From assembly GCF_034675905.1 (NCBI RefSeq), contig NZ_JAUCCV010000001.1, positions 105,959-169,958 of the forward strand: DNA of 64,000 nt, written 5' to 3'. Made by a program: the position numbers and the translations under genes. Below, one piece after another: positions 34,728-43,409 of the stretch (positions within the stretch are counted from its first letter, which is position 1; every line of letters begins with the position of its first letter). The notes beneath the pieces are model-generated. The model had not been told where the DNA came from and did not search any database. It was given only the letters and a program-made list of their open reading frames with translations. Origin of the DNA: Castellaniella sp034675905. Its GTDB lineage: Bacteria > Pseudomonadota > Gammaproteobacteria > Burkholderiales > Burkholderiaceae_B.

Positions 34728-36631
34728 ACCGACTCCTTAATGGTCATGGGCACTTGGCCATAGTTAAATGCGTTCAAAGCAAGGCTCCACTGGGTAGTCC
34801 CATCGGTGGCCTCGGATAGACGCTCAAATCCAAGTTCTTGGTAGTGATCTGATACCATACCGTTCTTTGCAGTAGGCAGGTATTCGCCTATTAGATGCTC
34901 AACACCAGCGTTTTTCGCCAAACCGACCAAAACCTGAAGCGTCGCCTGCTCCACCTGACGGCCCAACACCCGACAGCTCATCAGCCAGGTATCAATGCGC
35001 AATGCCGCTGACAGCTGAGGATGGGAGTGATCTGCAAGCGCCATCACCACTGCAATAATCCCGTTATCACCAAAGCGGTCAGTCAGACGCAAGCTGATGA
35101 AAACCCCCTGATCAGCCTGCATCATCAAACTCACATCCTCTTCCGTATAGCGGCGGGTCGTCAGATTGAATTGATTGGACTTATTGATCAATTGAACAAT
35201 TCTTGGAAGGTTCGTATCGTTGAACCGGCTCCATTCCAGCACCATGCCCAGACTATTCAGATAAGCGCCCAGATCGGTCTGCTCTTCTAGCAATGCCGCA
35301 CGCTGCAGGTTTGCTTGATATTGCACTGATCGCTGCAGATCTTCTGACGTTAACGACACACTTTCAAAATAACCAGATCGAGCCAACGTATGCACATAAA
35401 ACGACGGATCATCAGGAAGCTCAGGAACCCGAACCATTGGCAGTTCCTGTCGGATCAGATTCCTCTCAAACGGATTGTCATCGGTAAAAACCAGAGAATC
35501 AATACCGATATTCAGTGTCTTGGCGATATATCGCAGATTGCTGGCCTTATCCTGCCAATTAGCCACAAAACAGGCGATATCCTCTAACTTCAACAACATA
35601 TCGGGATGAGAGGAAAACGGTTGCTTGGCATTTTTCACGTCATTCTTGGAACAAACCGCCAAGATGACGCCTCGACGGGAAAGTGCACGAACATACCGCT
35701 GAAACGCCAGAAATGCCTCGCCCTCGGCAGAACCCTGACCCAGAACAATGCCAGCCAGGCCATCGTCCCCGATCACGCCCCCCCACAAGGTGTTATCCAG
35801 ATCCAACACCAGGCATTTAGCGCTACCACCGCGCCGGGCACGGATCAAACGGGCCACCTGCTCGCCATAATACGGACCAGCGGCAGGGCTGATGTATTGC
35901 TTTGCCCGATGCCATAGACGCACATCATGCCAAGCATCCAGACCATCGCAGGCAGACAGCATATCCAGTGAAAGTACATCCACACCCCGCTCATGCGCGG
36001 TTTTCCGGATCAAACTGTTCAACCGGTGAGTCAACCACAGGCCGGAATTTCCCATCAGATGTTCGTTATGACCCATCAATGGCGCCTGAGCAGGCAGCAG
36101 AGTCTGCTGAATAACCTGCGCACCGAATCGCTCATGGGCTCGCGTCCAGAGCATCACCAAGGTCTTCAAGGCTTCCTGCAGACGACCTTCAGCTGCCTCC
36201 ACGGACAGGCTGGAAATGTCGTCCCCCAACAGGTGAAAATGATCCAATGCGCAAACGATCACATCGGGTTGGAACCGATTCAAATCCGATTTTTCATCCA
36301 GCATTTCCTGGATATATTGCCCATAATCAGGGACATAAAACCGTGGCCAAAACCCCTGACGGATCGCTCCGACCCGCAACCCTGGAACCAGATGTTCAAG
36401 GGTAGAGCTACCCAACAGAGCAATCTTTGTGGCTGGCTGGACATAACCCTCAGGAACCCGCTCAGCTAATACTGCAGACAGCCTCTTGTCAAATCGCGCA
36501 ATCTGAACAAAATCAAGATCCTCGTCAGCCAAGCGAACTAACTCGGGCCAAGCCGGGGCGGCGCCTTTAAACGCAGCATTTAATCTCAGTCCCCAATCAT
36601 TCGATTTAGGCAACCAATCAAATTTCAACAT
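34724..36631 (-). CDS. FkbH-like HAD-IIIC protein (SGNH-like + HAD + GNAT-like)
   Basis: 635 residues in three parts. Residues about 65-265 resemble an SGNH/GDSL fold (KIALLGSSTLEHLVPGL; DHFHLLG). A HAD-IIIC domain has motif I LVLDLDNTLWGGVIGDDG (nucleophile Asp277) and motif III VFTDDNPFERN (381-391). The C-terminal part is GNAT-like and begins with the FkbH hallmark NKSNQFNLTTRRYT (483-496). FkbH family members dephosphorylate 1,3-bisphosphoglycerate and load the glyceryl group on an ACP. The overlapping ACP gene makes the same reaction likely here. Other FkbH-like proteins handle lactyl or amino-acyl groups, so the exact acyl group is open. Confidence 0.85.
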   Translation of the reverse strand: MLKFDWLPKSNDWGLRLNAAFKGAAPAWPELVRLADEDLDFVQIARFDKRLSAVLAERVPEGYVQPATKIALLGSSTLEHLVPGLRVGAIRQGFWPRFYVPDYGQYIQEMLDEKSDLNRFQPDVIVCALDHFHLLGDDISSLSVEAAEGRLQEALKTLVMLWTRAHERFGAQVIQQTLLPAQAPLMGHNEHLMGNSGLWLTHRLNSLIRKTAHERGVDVLSLDMLSACDGLDAWHDVRLWHRAKQYISPAAGPYYGEQVARLIRARRGGSAKCLVLDLDNTLWGGVIGDDGLAGIVLGQGSAEGEAFLAFQRYVRALSRRGVILAVCSKNDVKNAKQPFSSHPDMLLKLEDIACFVANWQDKASNLRYIAKTLNIGIDSLVFTDDNPFERNLIRQELPMVRVPELPDDPSFYVHTLARSGYFESVSLTSEDLQRSVQYQANLQRAALLEEQTDLGAYLNSLGMVLEWSRFNDTNLPRIVQLINKSNQFNLTTRRYTEEDVSLMMQADQGVFISLRLTDRFGDNGIIAVVMALADHSHPQLSAALRIDTWLMSCRVLGRQVEQATLQVLVGLAKNAGVEHLIGEYLPTAKNGMVSDHYQELGFERLSEATDGTTQWSLALNAFNYGQVPMTIKESV

Positions 36632-36664
36632 TATCGACTCGATTTATCGTACAAGGTCCAAGAA

Positions 36665-37774
36665 TCACAAAGCATCCAGTGCCGCTTTCTCTTCTTCGGT
36701 CAAAGGAGTATATAGCGACATCTCTGACATCTCCCAAATAACCAGCTCCAGACTCTCTGGCCAACTGTCTCTATCCCGCAAAGTTGCCGACAACGTATCC
36801 GCAAACTTTCCGCCATCACGGCTTACATTCCAGACCGGCTGTTTTAAATCATGACTCAGTTGTTCCGCAAAATTGCTACGCCGTGAGTTAGAACTGCCAG
36901 CCAAGAGAATCTTCAACGGGGGATCGTCTGCCAGCAGGCCGCCGGAAGAGGCCAAGGCAAAAATTTCCGGGGTATACACATCAGGCACGGGACGCCAACC
37001 TTCAGGGGCGTCAGCCAAGCCTGCCAGCGAAAGCAGATCGCCTATTCTCTGCTCTGGCCTTGACGCTCTGGATATTTCGTAATCCGTCTCACCAGAATCT
37101 CCGACCAGAGATTTGACGTAGGCCGCTACCGCCTGTGCAGCCTGAGCAGCGCCCTGCTGCGTCATATGCACATCCGTTCTGTAATAGGGATCCGACACAG
37201 TTGCCAATGACTCAAGCAAGGAAACATAGGGTATGCCCTGCGCCTCTACTGCCCGATGCCAACGGGGCAGAATATTCTGTGTCCCGACTGATCGATGCAG
37301 TCCACACAAGCGGTCATTCAGAACCCTGGATTTATCCGGCACCGTAACCACCAAAAGGCGCACCCTAGTGGATTCCAAACGCGCCGCCAGCGATTTCATC
37401 AGCCGGACACGCTGCTCCAGCACAGACTCCGGATTCGCCAACGGAGACTTCAACCCATCAGTGTAGAAAAGCCAGCCTGGACATCCTTGCTGGACTTGCG
37501 ATCCCAAATGCCCCAGGACCCGGTAACGCCACGCAGCATCCAGCGTTTGGAACTGCCCATAACCCGGCAACACCAGCTTGTCATCAAGCTGTTTCTCTGC
37601 TGTTCCGTCAAGCCAGGCGCCGATACCGCCTTTTGCCAGATTGTCGGAAAAAACCTGATACATGCCATATGCGAAAGCAAGCACAATCAAGATCAAAAAG
37701 CATAGGGAAGAAAGCCTGTGGCCGGAATGCTTGATCGGCCAGTCTTTATCCACGGTATCCACTGCGGCAGACAT
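36665..37774 (-). CDS. AlgJ-like SGNH O-acetyltransferase, membrane anchored
   Basis: 369 residues. One membrane helix at about 23-42 anchors a periplasmic AlgX/AlgJ-type SGNH domain. The catalytic pair is seen in YYRTDVHMTQQGAAQAA (Asp and His), and the nucleophile region is LLAGSSNSRRSNFAEQL. PGWLFYTDGLKSP matches the family opening. AlgJ takes acyl groups from AlgI for polymer modification in the periplasm. It lies seven bases after the other SGNH gene. Which of the two acts last on the polymer is not clear. Confidence 0.82.
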   Translation of the reverse strand: MSAAVDTVDKDWPIKHSGHRLSSLCFLILIVLAFAYGMYQVFSDNLAKGGIGAWLDGTAEKQLDDKLVLPGYGQFQTLDAAWRYRVLGHLGSQVQQGCPGWLFYTDGLKSPLANPESVLEQRVRLMKSLAARLESTRVRLLVVTVPDKSRVLNDRLCGLHRSVGTQNILPRWHRAVEAQGIPYVSLLESLATVSDPYYRTDVHMTQQGAAQAAQAVAAYVKSLVGDSGETDYEISRASRPEQRIGDLLSLAGLADAPEGWRPVPDVYTPEIFALASSGGLLADDPPLKILLAGSSNSRRSNFAEQLSHDLKQPVWNVSRDGGKFADTLSATLRDRDSWPESLELVIWEMSEMSLYTPLTEEEKAALDAL

Positions 37775-37780
37775 GTCGAA

Positions 37781-38749
37781 TTATTTAACTAAAGCATTTT
37801 TAATACGGTCACGCCATGTAGCTGCGGACATCAGAGAGCTCGCATCCCATTGCCCCGCAGCATCTGGCCCATATAGCATCTGTGTTTCATTTAACTGCCA
37901 TAGGATCACTTGTGGCTGGGACTGCTTGAAGTCCGGTGATTCAAGGTATTCGAGGAACACCGACCACGGGCCAAAGTTCCCATATTTCCAGGTCAGTCCC
38001 ACCGGACGATCCAGATCAGCGGACAGCGCCTGAGTAAACCCAAGGTAAGGCTGAACAAAACTATTTCCGACGACATGAACCGGCGCTTCTTGGGTATCCA
38101 GCAGCCCCTTGGACTGATCGCCGCCCGTACGCACCACGTATATCTGGGGCCCCACTTTCTTGCGTTGATCGGCGGTCATCAACTGTGCAAAATCAGAGAA
38201 ACGACGCTCTTTGGTCCATGCCCCAAGCTTCTGCCCAGAACCAGCCACACCTTCCAGCTTCCATTTGCTCTGGATGATTTTCGCGGTTTCGGCAGCAACC
38301 GCCTCAGCGCTCCACGCGGTCCAATGCGAGTCTTTCTGCAGAAAGGCGGTTTGCTCTCCCTGCTGGACCTGCTTCAGCATCGGCGTGAGGTTCGGCGCAA
38401 CCAGTCCCGCTTGCCCCATCGCATCGATCATCCGCGTATAGCGATCTTGGACGCTTGGGGCCATCTTCACCCCGGCAGGCAGCTTGTCCTCATAAAATCG
38501 GGCCTTCATCGGCGCGACCAACACCACAAAACCGATCCCCTTGGCCTGCAGTGCATCAGAGGCGGCTTTCATCAAATCAACGGATTGACCGATCTGGGCC
38601 TGGCCCGCCTCTGTCATATTGTCATGACCATAGAATAGCCATCCGTCCTGGCCCGTAATAACAGCCTGGGCATAGACCGTAGGAACCTGCAAAAATCCCG
38701 CCAAGAGGGCCAACTGAAAAAAACACTTGCTGAACCGACGAACAATCAT
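37781..38749 (-). CDS. AlgX/AlgJ-like periplasmic SGNH acyltransferase
   Basis: 322 residues with a cleavable signal peptide (ALLAGFLQVPTVYAQA). Family landmarks are GQDGWLFYGHDNMTEAG, VLVAPMKARFYEDKLP, the catalytic FLQKDSHWTAWSAEAVA (Asp and His in DSHW) and the nucleophile segment VHVVGNSFVQPYLGF. It lacks any obvious carbohydrate-binding module such as that at the end of AlgX. Start: ATG at 38749 has AGGA eight bases upstream; an ATG at 38758 is in frame but too close to it. It lies between algF-like and algJ-like genes, as in alginate acetylation loci. Confidence 0.85.
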   Translation of the reverse strand: MIVRRFSKCFFQLALLAGFLQVPTVYAQAVITGQDGWLFYGHDNMTEAGQAQIGQSVDLMKAASDALQAKGIGFVVLVAPMKARFYEDKLPAGVKMAPSVQDRYTRMIDAMGQAGLVAPNLTPMLKQVQQGEQTAFLQKDSHWTAWSAEAVAAETAKIIQSKWKLEGVAGSGQKLGAWTKERRFSDFAQLMTADQRKKVGPQIYVVRTGGDQSKGLLDTQEAPVHVVGNSFVQPYLGFTQALSADLDRPVGLTWKYGNFGPWSVFLEYLESPDFKQSQPQVILWQLNETQMLYGPDAAGQWDASSLMSAATWRDRIKNALVK

Positions 38750-38791
38750 CGTATCCATCCTGTTAGTAGTAGATGTTGAGTTGGGTTCCGC

Positions 38792-39499
38792 TTAGCGAAC
38801 TATCGGCATCAATTTATTCAGCGCCCCTGTCAGAACCGGGGATGTCGGGTTACCGAGCAAGAACAAGCTAAAGTGGTCCCCGCCTTTTAACTCGGGCAGA
38901 TCAAAAACAGGGGAGTGACTCTCAGCACAACCACCAATCAACCCGGCCTTGATCGGGTTGATTGCCCTTGCTTTCCTACCCCCAAACACCACATCGCTAA
39001 AAACCTGCTGCCCGCCGTTTAAAGCAATACTAGCGGCGGAACACGCAGGTACAAGGTTGTACACCGCAAGCTCCGCCTTCAGGCCGTCAGCCGCTACCGC
39101 TTTATCTTCGACAGGCTGGATATACAGGCCCGCGCTACCGTTCAGCAAAAGCAAGGAAACAAACCCGGCGCCTGAGGCCAGCGGATCAGCCGAAACAGTC
39201 TTGCCATTGATCTGCACCGTATAAGGCGCAGTCCCATCGATCGAATAATATCCAGACGCCAAGGTGTCGCCGCTAGCCGTTAGCTCGACGGCCTTGTACT
39301 CTGCGAGCGCTGCATTGAGATTATTGCCTGTCGCATTGATGACTCGCGCATACACCGACCCGGCAGGCGGCAAGGCATATAGCTGGGCCATATCATCCAC
39401 CGGCGCGGCAGGGGACGCTGCAGGCAGCACCAGCGCTATGCACGCAGCGGCCAGGCGCACACCCATCCCGTCGATAAAACAAGCAATCAATTTCTTCAT
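38792..39499 (-). CDS. algF: AlgF-like periplasmic protein
   Basis: 235 residues with a signal peptide (MKKLIACFIDGMGVRLAAACIALVLPAASPAAP). The mature part LYALPPAGSVYARVINATG, followed by a short beta-rich domain and a second one, matches AlgF of alginate acetylation, which bridges AlgJ and AlgX without known catalysis. The start at 39499 has GAGG six bases upstream and lies seven bases after the NfrA-like stop. Two cysteines (near 178 and 202 of the protein) may form a disulphide. Confidence 0.8.
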   Translation of the reverse strand: MKKLIACFIDGMGVRLAAACIALVLPAASPAAPVDDMAQLYALPPAGSVYARVINATGNNLNAALAEYKAVELTASGDTLASGYYSIDGTAPYTVQINGKTVSADPLASGAGFVSLLLLNGSAGLYIQPVEDKAVAADGLKAELAVYNLVPACSAASIALNGGQQVFSDVVFGGRKARAINPIKAGLIGGCAESHSPVFDLPELKGGDHFSLFLLGNPTSPVLTGALNKLMPIVR

Positions 39500-39506
39500 G
39501 GTTACC

Positions 39507-41732
39507 TCAGTATGCAAAATAGAGTCCCGCAAATATTCCTTCTGATCTATCCCCGCCCAATACCTTGAACCGGTACTGCACCGTGAAATCCACAAATGAC
39601 TGCGGAGCATGATATTTATCTTCTCTGAACCATTTCCTGATCAGGACGCCAGGCCCGGCCCCCACCGTCGTCTGATCCGCCAATAAATCGTCATAGCCAG
39701 CATTCACAGCCAGAAACGGGATCACCATAAGGTTCTTGGAGGCGCTATCCACCCGATAGGCCCGCCCATACCTGGCTTCTGCCACCCCTATCGTTTGCGG
39801 CTGTTCAATGAAATAATCACCTTCCGCATAGATGGACCAATAGGGCCAGTTTGTCTTATCCGCTCGCAAACTCCCGCCTTCACCAGCAGACCATGCCGCG
39901 CGAAGCAAGGTATCAGATCGACTATGCTCACTCACCGGAATCAGGCGCTCGACGGCAAATACGAAATTCTGCCGCTTGAAAGGCTTCCAGCGTGCGCCCA
40001 CCGCACCCTGGGTCGTGGACCATCCGGTCGCACCGCCCGTGCCGTCGTAGAGCGCCTGATTCAACCGCGCATATACCTCAAACGTGCTGCCATCACGGTT
40101 GCCGATTACTGGCGGCCGCCAATATATTTCCTCTGATGATTGCAGCGTCTTGCGGTCACTCAGCGAAGGAGCGAAAGCCGGGTTCATGACACCCACGGTG
40201 CCGTACCCCAAAGCCAGGTTGGCGCCCCAAGTACGATCAAGATCCGACACCGCCTGCCTGACATTGAGTTTTTGCTGTGGCTCCAACTCGATATCACCTG
40301 CCTCTTCAGCATCAACGGCTTTCATGAACCAATACTTGGCTTGATCGGCCTCCGAAATCCGCAGGGCGCCATAAGCTGCGCCCAGCATATCGCTTGGCGG
40401 AACCTGATCTGTAGCAATGGATCGGTAAATGCTTTGCGCCTGGGACTGATCACCGGCCAGGCTTAGCGCATTGCTCTCCAGCAAGCGATAGGCGATATTG
40501 TCCGGCTCTGCCAGGGACGCCTCGTGCGCAGCTTGCGCAGCTTCCTGATAGCGCTGCTGGGCTAACGCGGCATATGCACGTGAGGCCGCCGCATAGCCCG
40601 GCCCTCCACCCGCCGAGAGGAAGCCCACGGGTAACAGCCCGCAGAGAATGTCATCACCACTGGTGGTGCAAAATACACCCGGTACCTGCCCTGCCTGTTT
40701 GCTCGACACCGAGCGACTGCGCAAGGTATCGGCAGCGATCTTCTTGACCGTCGCGGTCTCTTGCTCGGAAAGCCAATCAGCGGCGGTTGCCTTGTTCAGC
40801 GCCGCCCCAGCCTCGGCGTCACGTCCCAACCGCATCAGCGCAAAGCCCTGTAACGACAGTGACATGGCATTCTCGTTATCCTGCTCCAGAGCTTGATTCG
40901 CCACGGCCAGGGCCTCAGGAAACTGCCCTGCTTTCAACAGAGAACCTGCCAGCAGATAGTAGTAGCTTTGGATATCGGGTGCTTCTCGAACCGCTTCCCG
41001 CGCCTTCTGCGCCGCCAGCGAGTAGTTGCCATCCTGATATGCGCGCCACGCCTGCCGCGCTGGCTCTGGCGCAAGCAGCCGGTGCATCCGGTCCCTCAAT
41101 GCCAACAGAGCCTGGTCTTCAGGCGCCAGTTGCACGGCAATATCCGCCGCCGAGGCTGCCTCACGTACCTTATGCTGGCGCTCCAACGCATAGACCAACA
41201 ACCCCTGCATGCCGGGATCCCGAGGCTGCAAGCGAAGCGATTGTCGTGCCTTGCTTTCGGCTACTTCATATTGCCCCGCCTCATAAGCTTTATATGCAGC
41301 AACCCCCGCCCTATAGGCTAGCGAAGCCATGGTACCAACCGTTTTTTGTCCCGCTGGCGTCTTGCGCGGACTCAGTGCGGCACTCAGGTTTTTCTTAGCG
41401 TCCAGCAAACCAGGCGTGCGGTACCCTCTGGATAAAGCATCATCCGCCACCTCCGAGGCCTTTTGAATCTGGCCCATATTCTGCAAGGCGTACACCCGAA
41501 GCAGCCAAATCTGTGCATTGCTCGGCTGCAGGCGGATTGACTGCTGCGCCAGCTCAGCTGCAAGCGGAAAATCCCTCCGGTCATACGCTTTAAAGGCCTG
41601 ATCCGCCAGAACCCATGCTCCACCCGGCTGTAACGGCTGCTCTACGACAGCGGGCGCAGCTTGCGCCGATACATCGGCTCCCACCAGCATCAACCACGTC
41701 ATTGATGCCAATACATACGCGATCGATTTCAT
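39507..41732 (-). CDS. nfrA: NfrA-like outer-membrane polysaccharide export protein
   Basis: 741 residues. A signal peptide (MKSIAYVLASMTWLMLVGADVSAQA) is followed by tandem TPR-like helices to about residue 500 (AYDRRDFPLAAELAQQSIRLQPSNAQIW, AYEAGQYEVAESKARQSLRLQPRDPG, and so on). The C-terminal about 230 residues are an NfrA_C beta-barrel ending in IFAGLYFAY with a terminal aromatic residue as in outer-membrane proteins. In E. coli NfrA is the phage N4 receptor and exports the N-acetylmannosamine polymer made by NfrB. The protein is shorter than E. coli NfrA (about 990). The start overlaps the synthase gene by four bases. Confidence 0.85.
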   Translation of the reverse strand: MKSIAYVLASMTWLMLVGADVSAQAAPAVVEQPLQPGGAWVLADQAFKAYDRRDFPLAAELAQQSIRLQPSNAQIWLLRVYALQNMGQIQKASEVADDALSRGYRTPGLLDAKKNLSAALSPRKTPAGQKTVGTMASLAYRAGVAAYKAYEAGQYEVAESKARQSLRLQPRDPGMQGLLVYALERQHKVREAASAADIAVQLAPEDQALLALRDRMHRLLAPEPARQAWRAYQDGNYSLAAQKAREAVREAPDIQSYYYLLAGSLLKAGQFPEALAVANQALEQDNENAMSLSLQGFALMRLGRDAEAGAALNKATAADWLSEQETATVKKIAADTLRSRSVSSKQAGQVPGVFCTTSGDDILCGLLPVGFLSAGGGPGYAAASRAYAALAQQRYQEAAQAAHEASLAEPDNIAYRLLESNALSLAGDQSQAQSIYRSIATDQVPPSDMLGAAYGALRISEADQAKYWFMKAVDAEEAGDIELEPQQKLNVRQAVSDLDRTWGANLALGYGTVGVMNPAFAPSLSDRKTLQSSEEIYWRPPVIGNRDGSTFEVYARLNQALYDGTGGATGWSTTQGAVGARWKPFKRQNFVFAVERLIPVSEHSRSDTLLRAAWSAGEGGSLRADKTNWPYWSIYAEGDYFIEQPQTIGVAEARYGRAYRVDSASKNLMVIPFLAVNAGYDDLLADQTTVGAGPGVLIRKWFREDKYHAPQSFVDFTVQYRFKVLGGDRSEGIFAGLYFAY

Positions 41733-43387
41733 GCTGTCACCGCCGCCTCTTGAAACCTTACAGCCTCGTGCAAGGTATCAGGATCAAGCCAGCCTTTTTC
41801 GGTTAGGATCTCGCCTAATCGACGGCCTTCTTCAGCTTGAATCGTCAACGCATGAGCAAGCTTCTTGCTGTCGATAGCCTGCCAGGAGACCAACAAATCG
41901 CCCAACAACTGACGCTGGGCGACCAACTGGTCAGTGGATGGAAAGTCATGCATGGTCTTATCCCAGGCCAGGCGCTTGCCTGTGATCAAATGCACGATAT
42001 ACAGCCGCCACGCACGAGCAGCCGCCATCGCATTGACGAAATTGCCGACGATCAGTCGCGGCACCGACAGCAAAGCATGCTCCCAACCATAAATAGCATT
42101 GACGAAATAGCAGCGCTGAGCAATGCGCAGCAACAACACTGCGGCATTGGCTACCATCAACGGCACCAGCCAGCCATGCGCCGAAAATATGGATGGGTAG
42201 TAGACCGTCCAGATATCAAAGAAAAGCAATAGATAAAAAATGATGAAATGGGCGAACAACACATAGGCGAGCATGGTCACGAACGAGGTAAACAACGCCT
42301 TGCGATCCCGGTACAGCAAATACTTGACCAATAAACTGCCTTTCCAACCCACTTGCTCCCAACCCTGAAATCCGATTCCCAGCAACCAGCGCGCCTTTTG
42401 GCGGTAGGCAGTGCGAAACGTATTAGGGAAATATTCCCGCACGCCTAAGGGCATAGACAGCGCCTTGACTCTATCCTGGCTGGGCCGAAAGATGGAACTG
42501 CGCCGTACGACATAATCCACTGGGAACAAAGCAAAAATCTGCTTCATATCCATACGGCCCAAGCGCGCGCCGATGTCATAATCTTCGGTCAAAGTATCCG
42601 AATTGAATGGCTGGTTATTGGTCTGCACCGCCAACTCAGCCATTGCTCGGTGCGAAAAACAAGTGCCCACTCCGGCCGACGGGACCTCGCTCACCATGCT
42701 TTCCCGTACTACCAGATCCTTGGCATGAGACTCCGCAAATTCATCCATGTAGGTGCCGGCGACCATCTCATACCAATTGCGCTCCAAAGAGGTGACCGGC
42801 AATTGAATGAAATCCATTCGCGGCAGCAGATAGTTGTAGAACTTGAGTTCCAACGGATGCAGCACGTCCTCGCTGTCATGCAGAATAATGCCGGCATAGG
42901 CGTTGCCAGTCTTTTTCTCATCAGCGAATATGGCTTGGACTACCCAATTCAGGCAATCCGCCTTACAGGTCGGCCCATCATGGGGGACCTCCACTCGCGA
43001 GAGGTGACGATACCGCACCCGCATCCGCTCAACCTCGCGGATGGTTTTAGAGTCGTTGCGATATGTCCCAACAAAAATACGATATTCCTTGTATTCCAAG
43101 GTAGATACCATGTTCTCCAACATGGCCGCAATCACGTCATATTCCTGCCAAGCCGGCACCATAATGGCCAGCGGCTGCTCCGGGCGGCTGCGCACCTGCT
43201 CAGCCGTCAGCGGAGCGTATTTCCGCTTGACGGTGAAATAGCGATAAACCCGGCGCAGCCAATACCAGGCGTCGATAAATAAATCATCCAGCCCCGACAA
43301 CAGTATGGCGATCCCGACAATCGCAGTGGCAATTTCAATACCACGATAATAATCGGCAACAAAGTAGGGCCAATAAAGCGATGCCAT
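41729..43387 (-). CDS. nfrB: NfrB-like family 2 glycosyltransferase with C-terminal MshEN c-di-GMP domain
   Basis: 552 residues. A membrane helix near 17-35, then a GT2 domain with DSED (171-174), TED (267-269) and QKARW (330-334, the QxxRW motif), then several helices at about 365-470. Residues about 492-547 hold two tandem MshEN motifs, LLGDLLVSWQ... and RLGEILTEKG..., each ending in LxxAxxxQ. MshEN domains bind c-di-GMP, and in E. coli NfrB the nucleotide activates synthesis of a ManNAc-type polymer. The protein is shorter than E. coli NfrB (about 745). It starts 22 bases after the BcsB-like gene and overlaps nfrA by four. Confidence 0.88.
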   Translation of the reverse strand: MASLYWPYFVADYYRGIEIATAIVGIAILLSGLDDLFIDAWYWLRRVYRYFTVKRKYAPLTAEQVRSRPEQPLAIMVPAWQEYDVIAAMLENMVSTLEYKEYRIFVGTYRNDSKTIREVERMRVRYRHLSRVEVPHDGPTCKADCLNWVVQAIFADEKKTGNAYAGIILHDSEDVLHPLELKFYNYLLPRMDFIQLPVTSLERNWYEMVAGTYMDEFAESHAKDLVVRESMVSEVPSAGVGTCFSHRAMAELAVQTNNQPFNSDTLTEDYDIGARLGRMDMKQIFALFPVDYVVRRSSIFRPSQDRVKALSMPLGVREYFPNTFRTAYRQKARWLLGIGFQGWEQVGWKGSLLVKYLLYRDRKALFTSFVTMLAYVLFAHFIIFYLLLFFDIWTVYYPSIFSAHGWLVPLMVANAAVLLLRIAQRCYFVNAIYGWEHALLSVPRLIVGNFVNAMAAARAWRLYIVHLITGKRLAWDKTMHDFPSTDQLVAQRQLLGDLLVSWQAIDSKKLAHALTIQAEEGRRLGEILTEKGWLDPDTLHEAVRFQEAAVTA

Positions 43388-43409
43388 GGTTAGCCTATGT
43401 CTTCCTGCA

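Noticed and set aside
36665..39499. Alginate locus
   Set aside because: Acylation genes alone are present; no Alg8, Alg44, AlgK, AlgE, AlgG, AlgL or AlgD.
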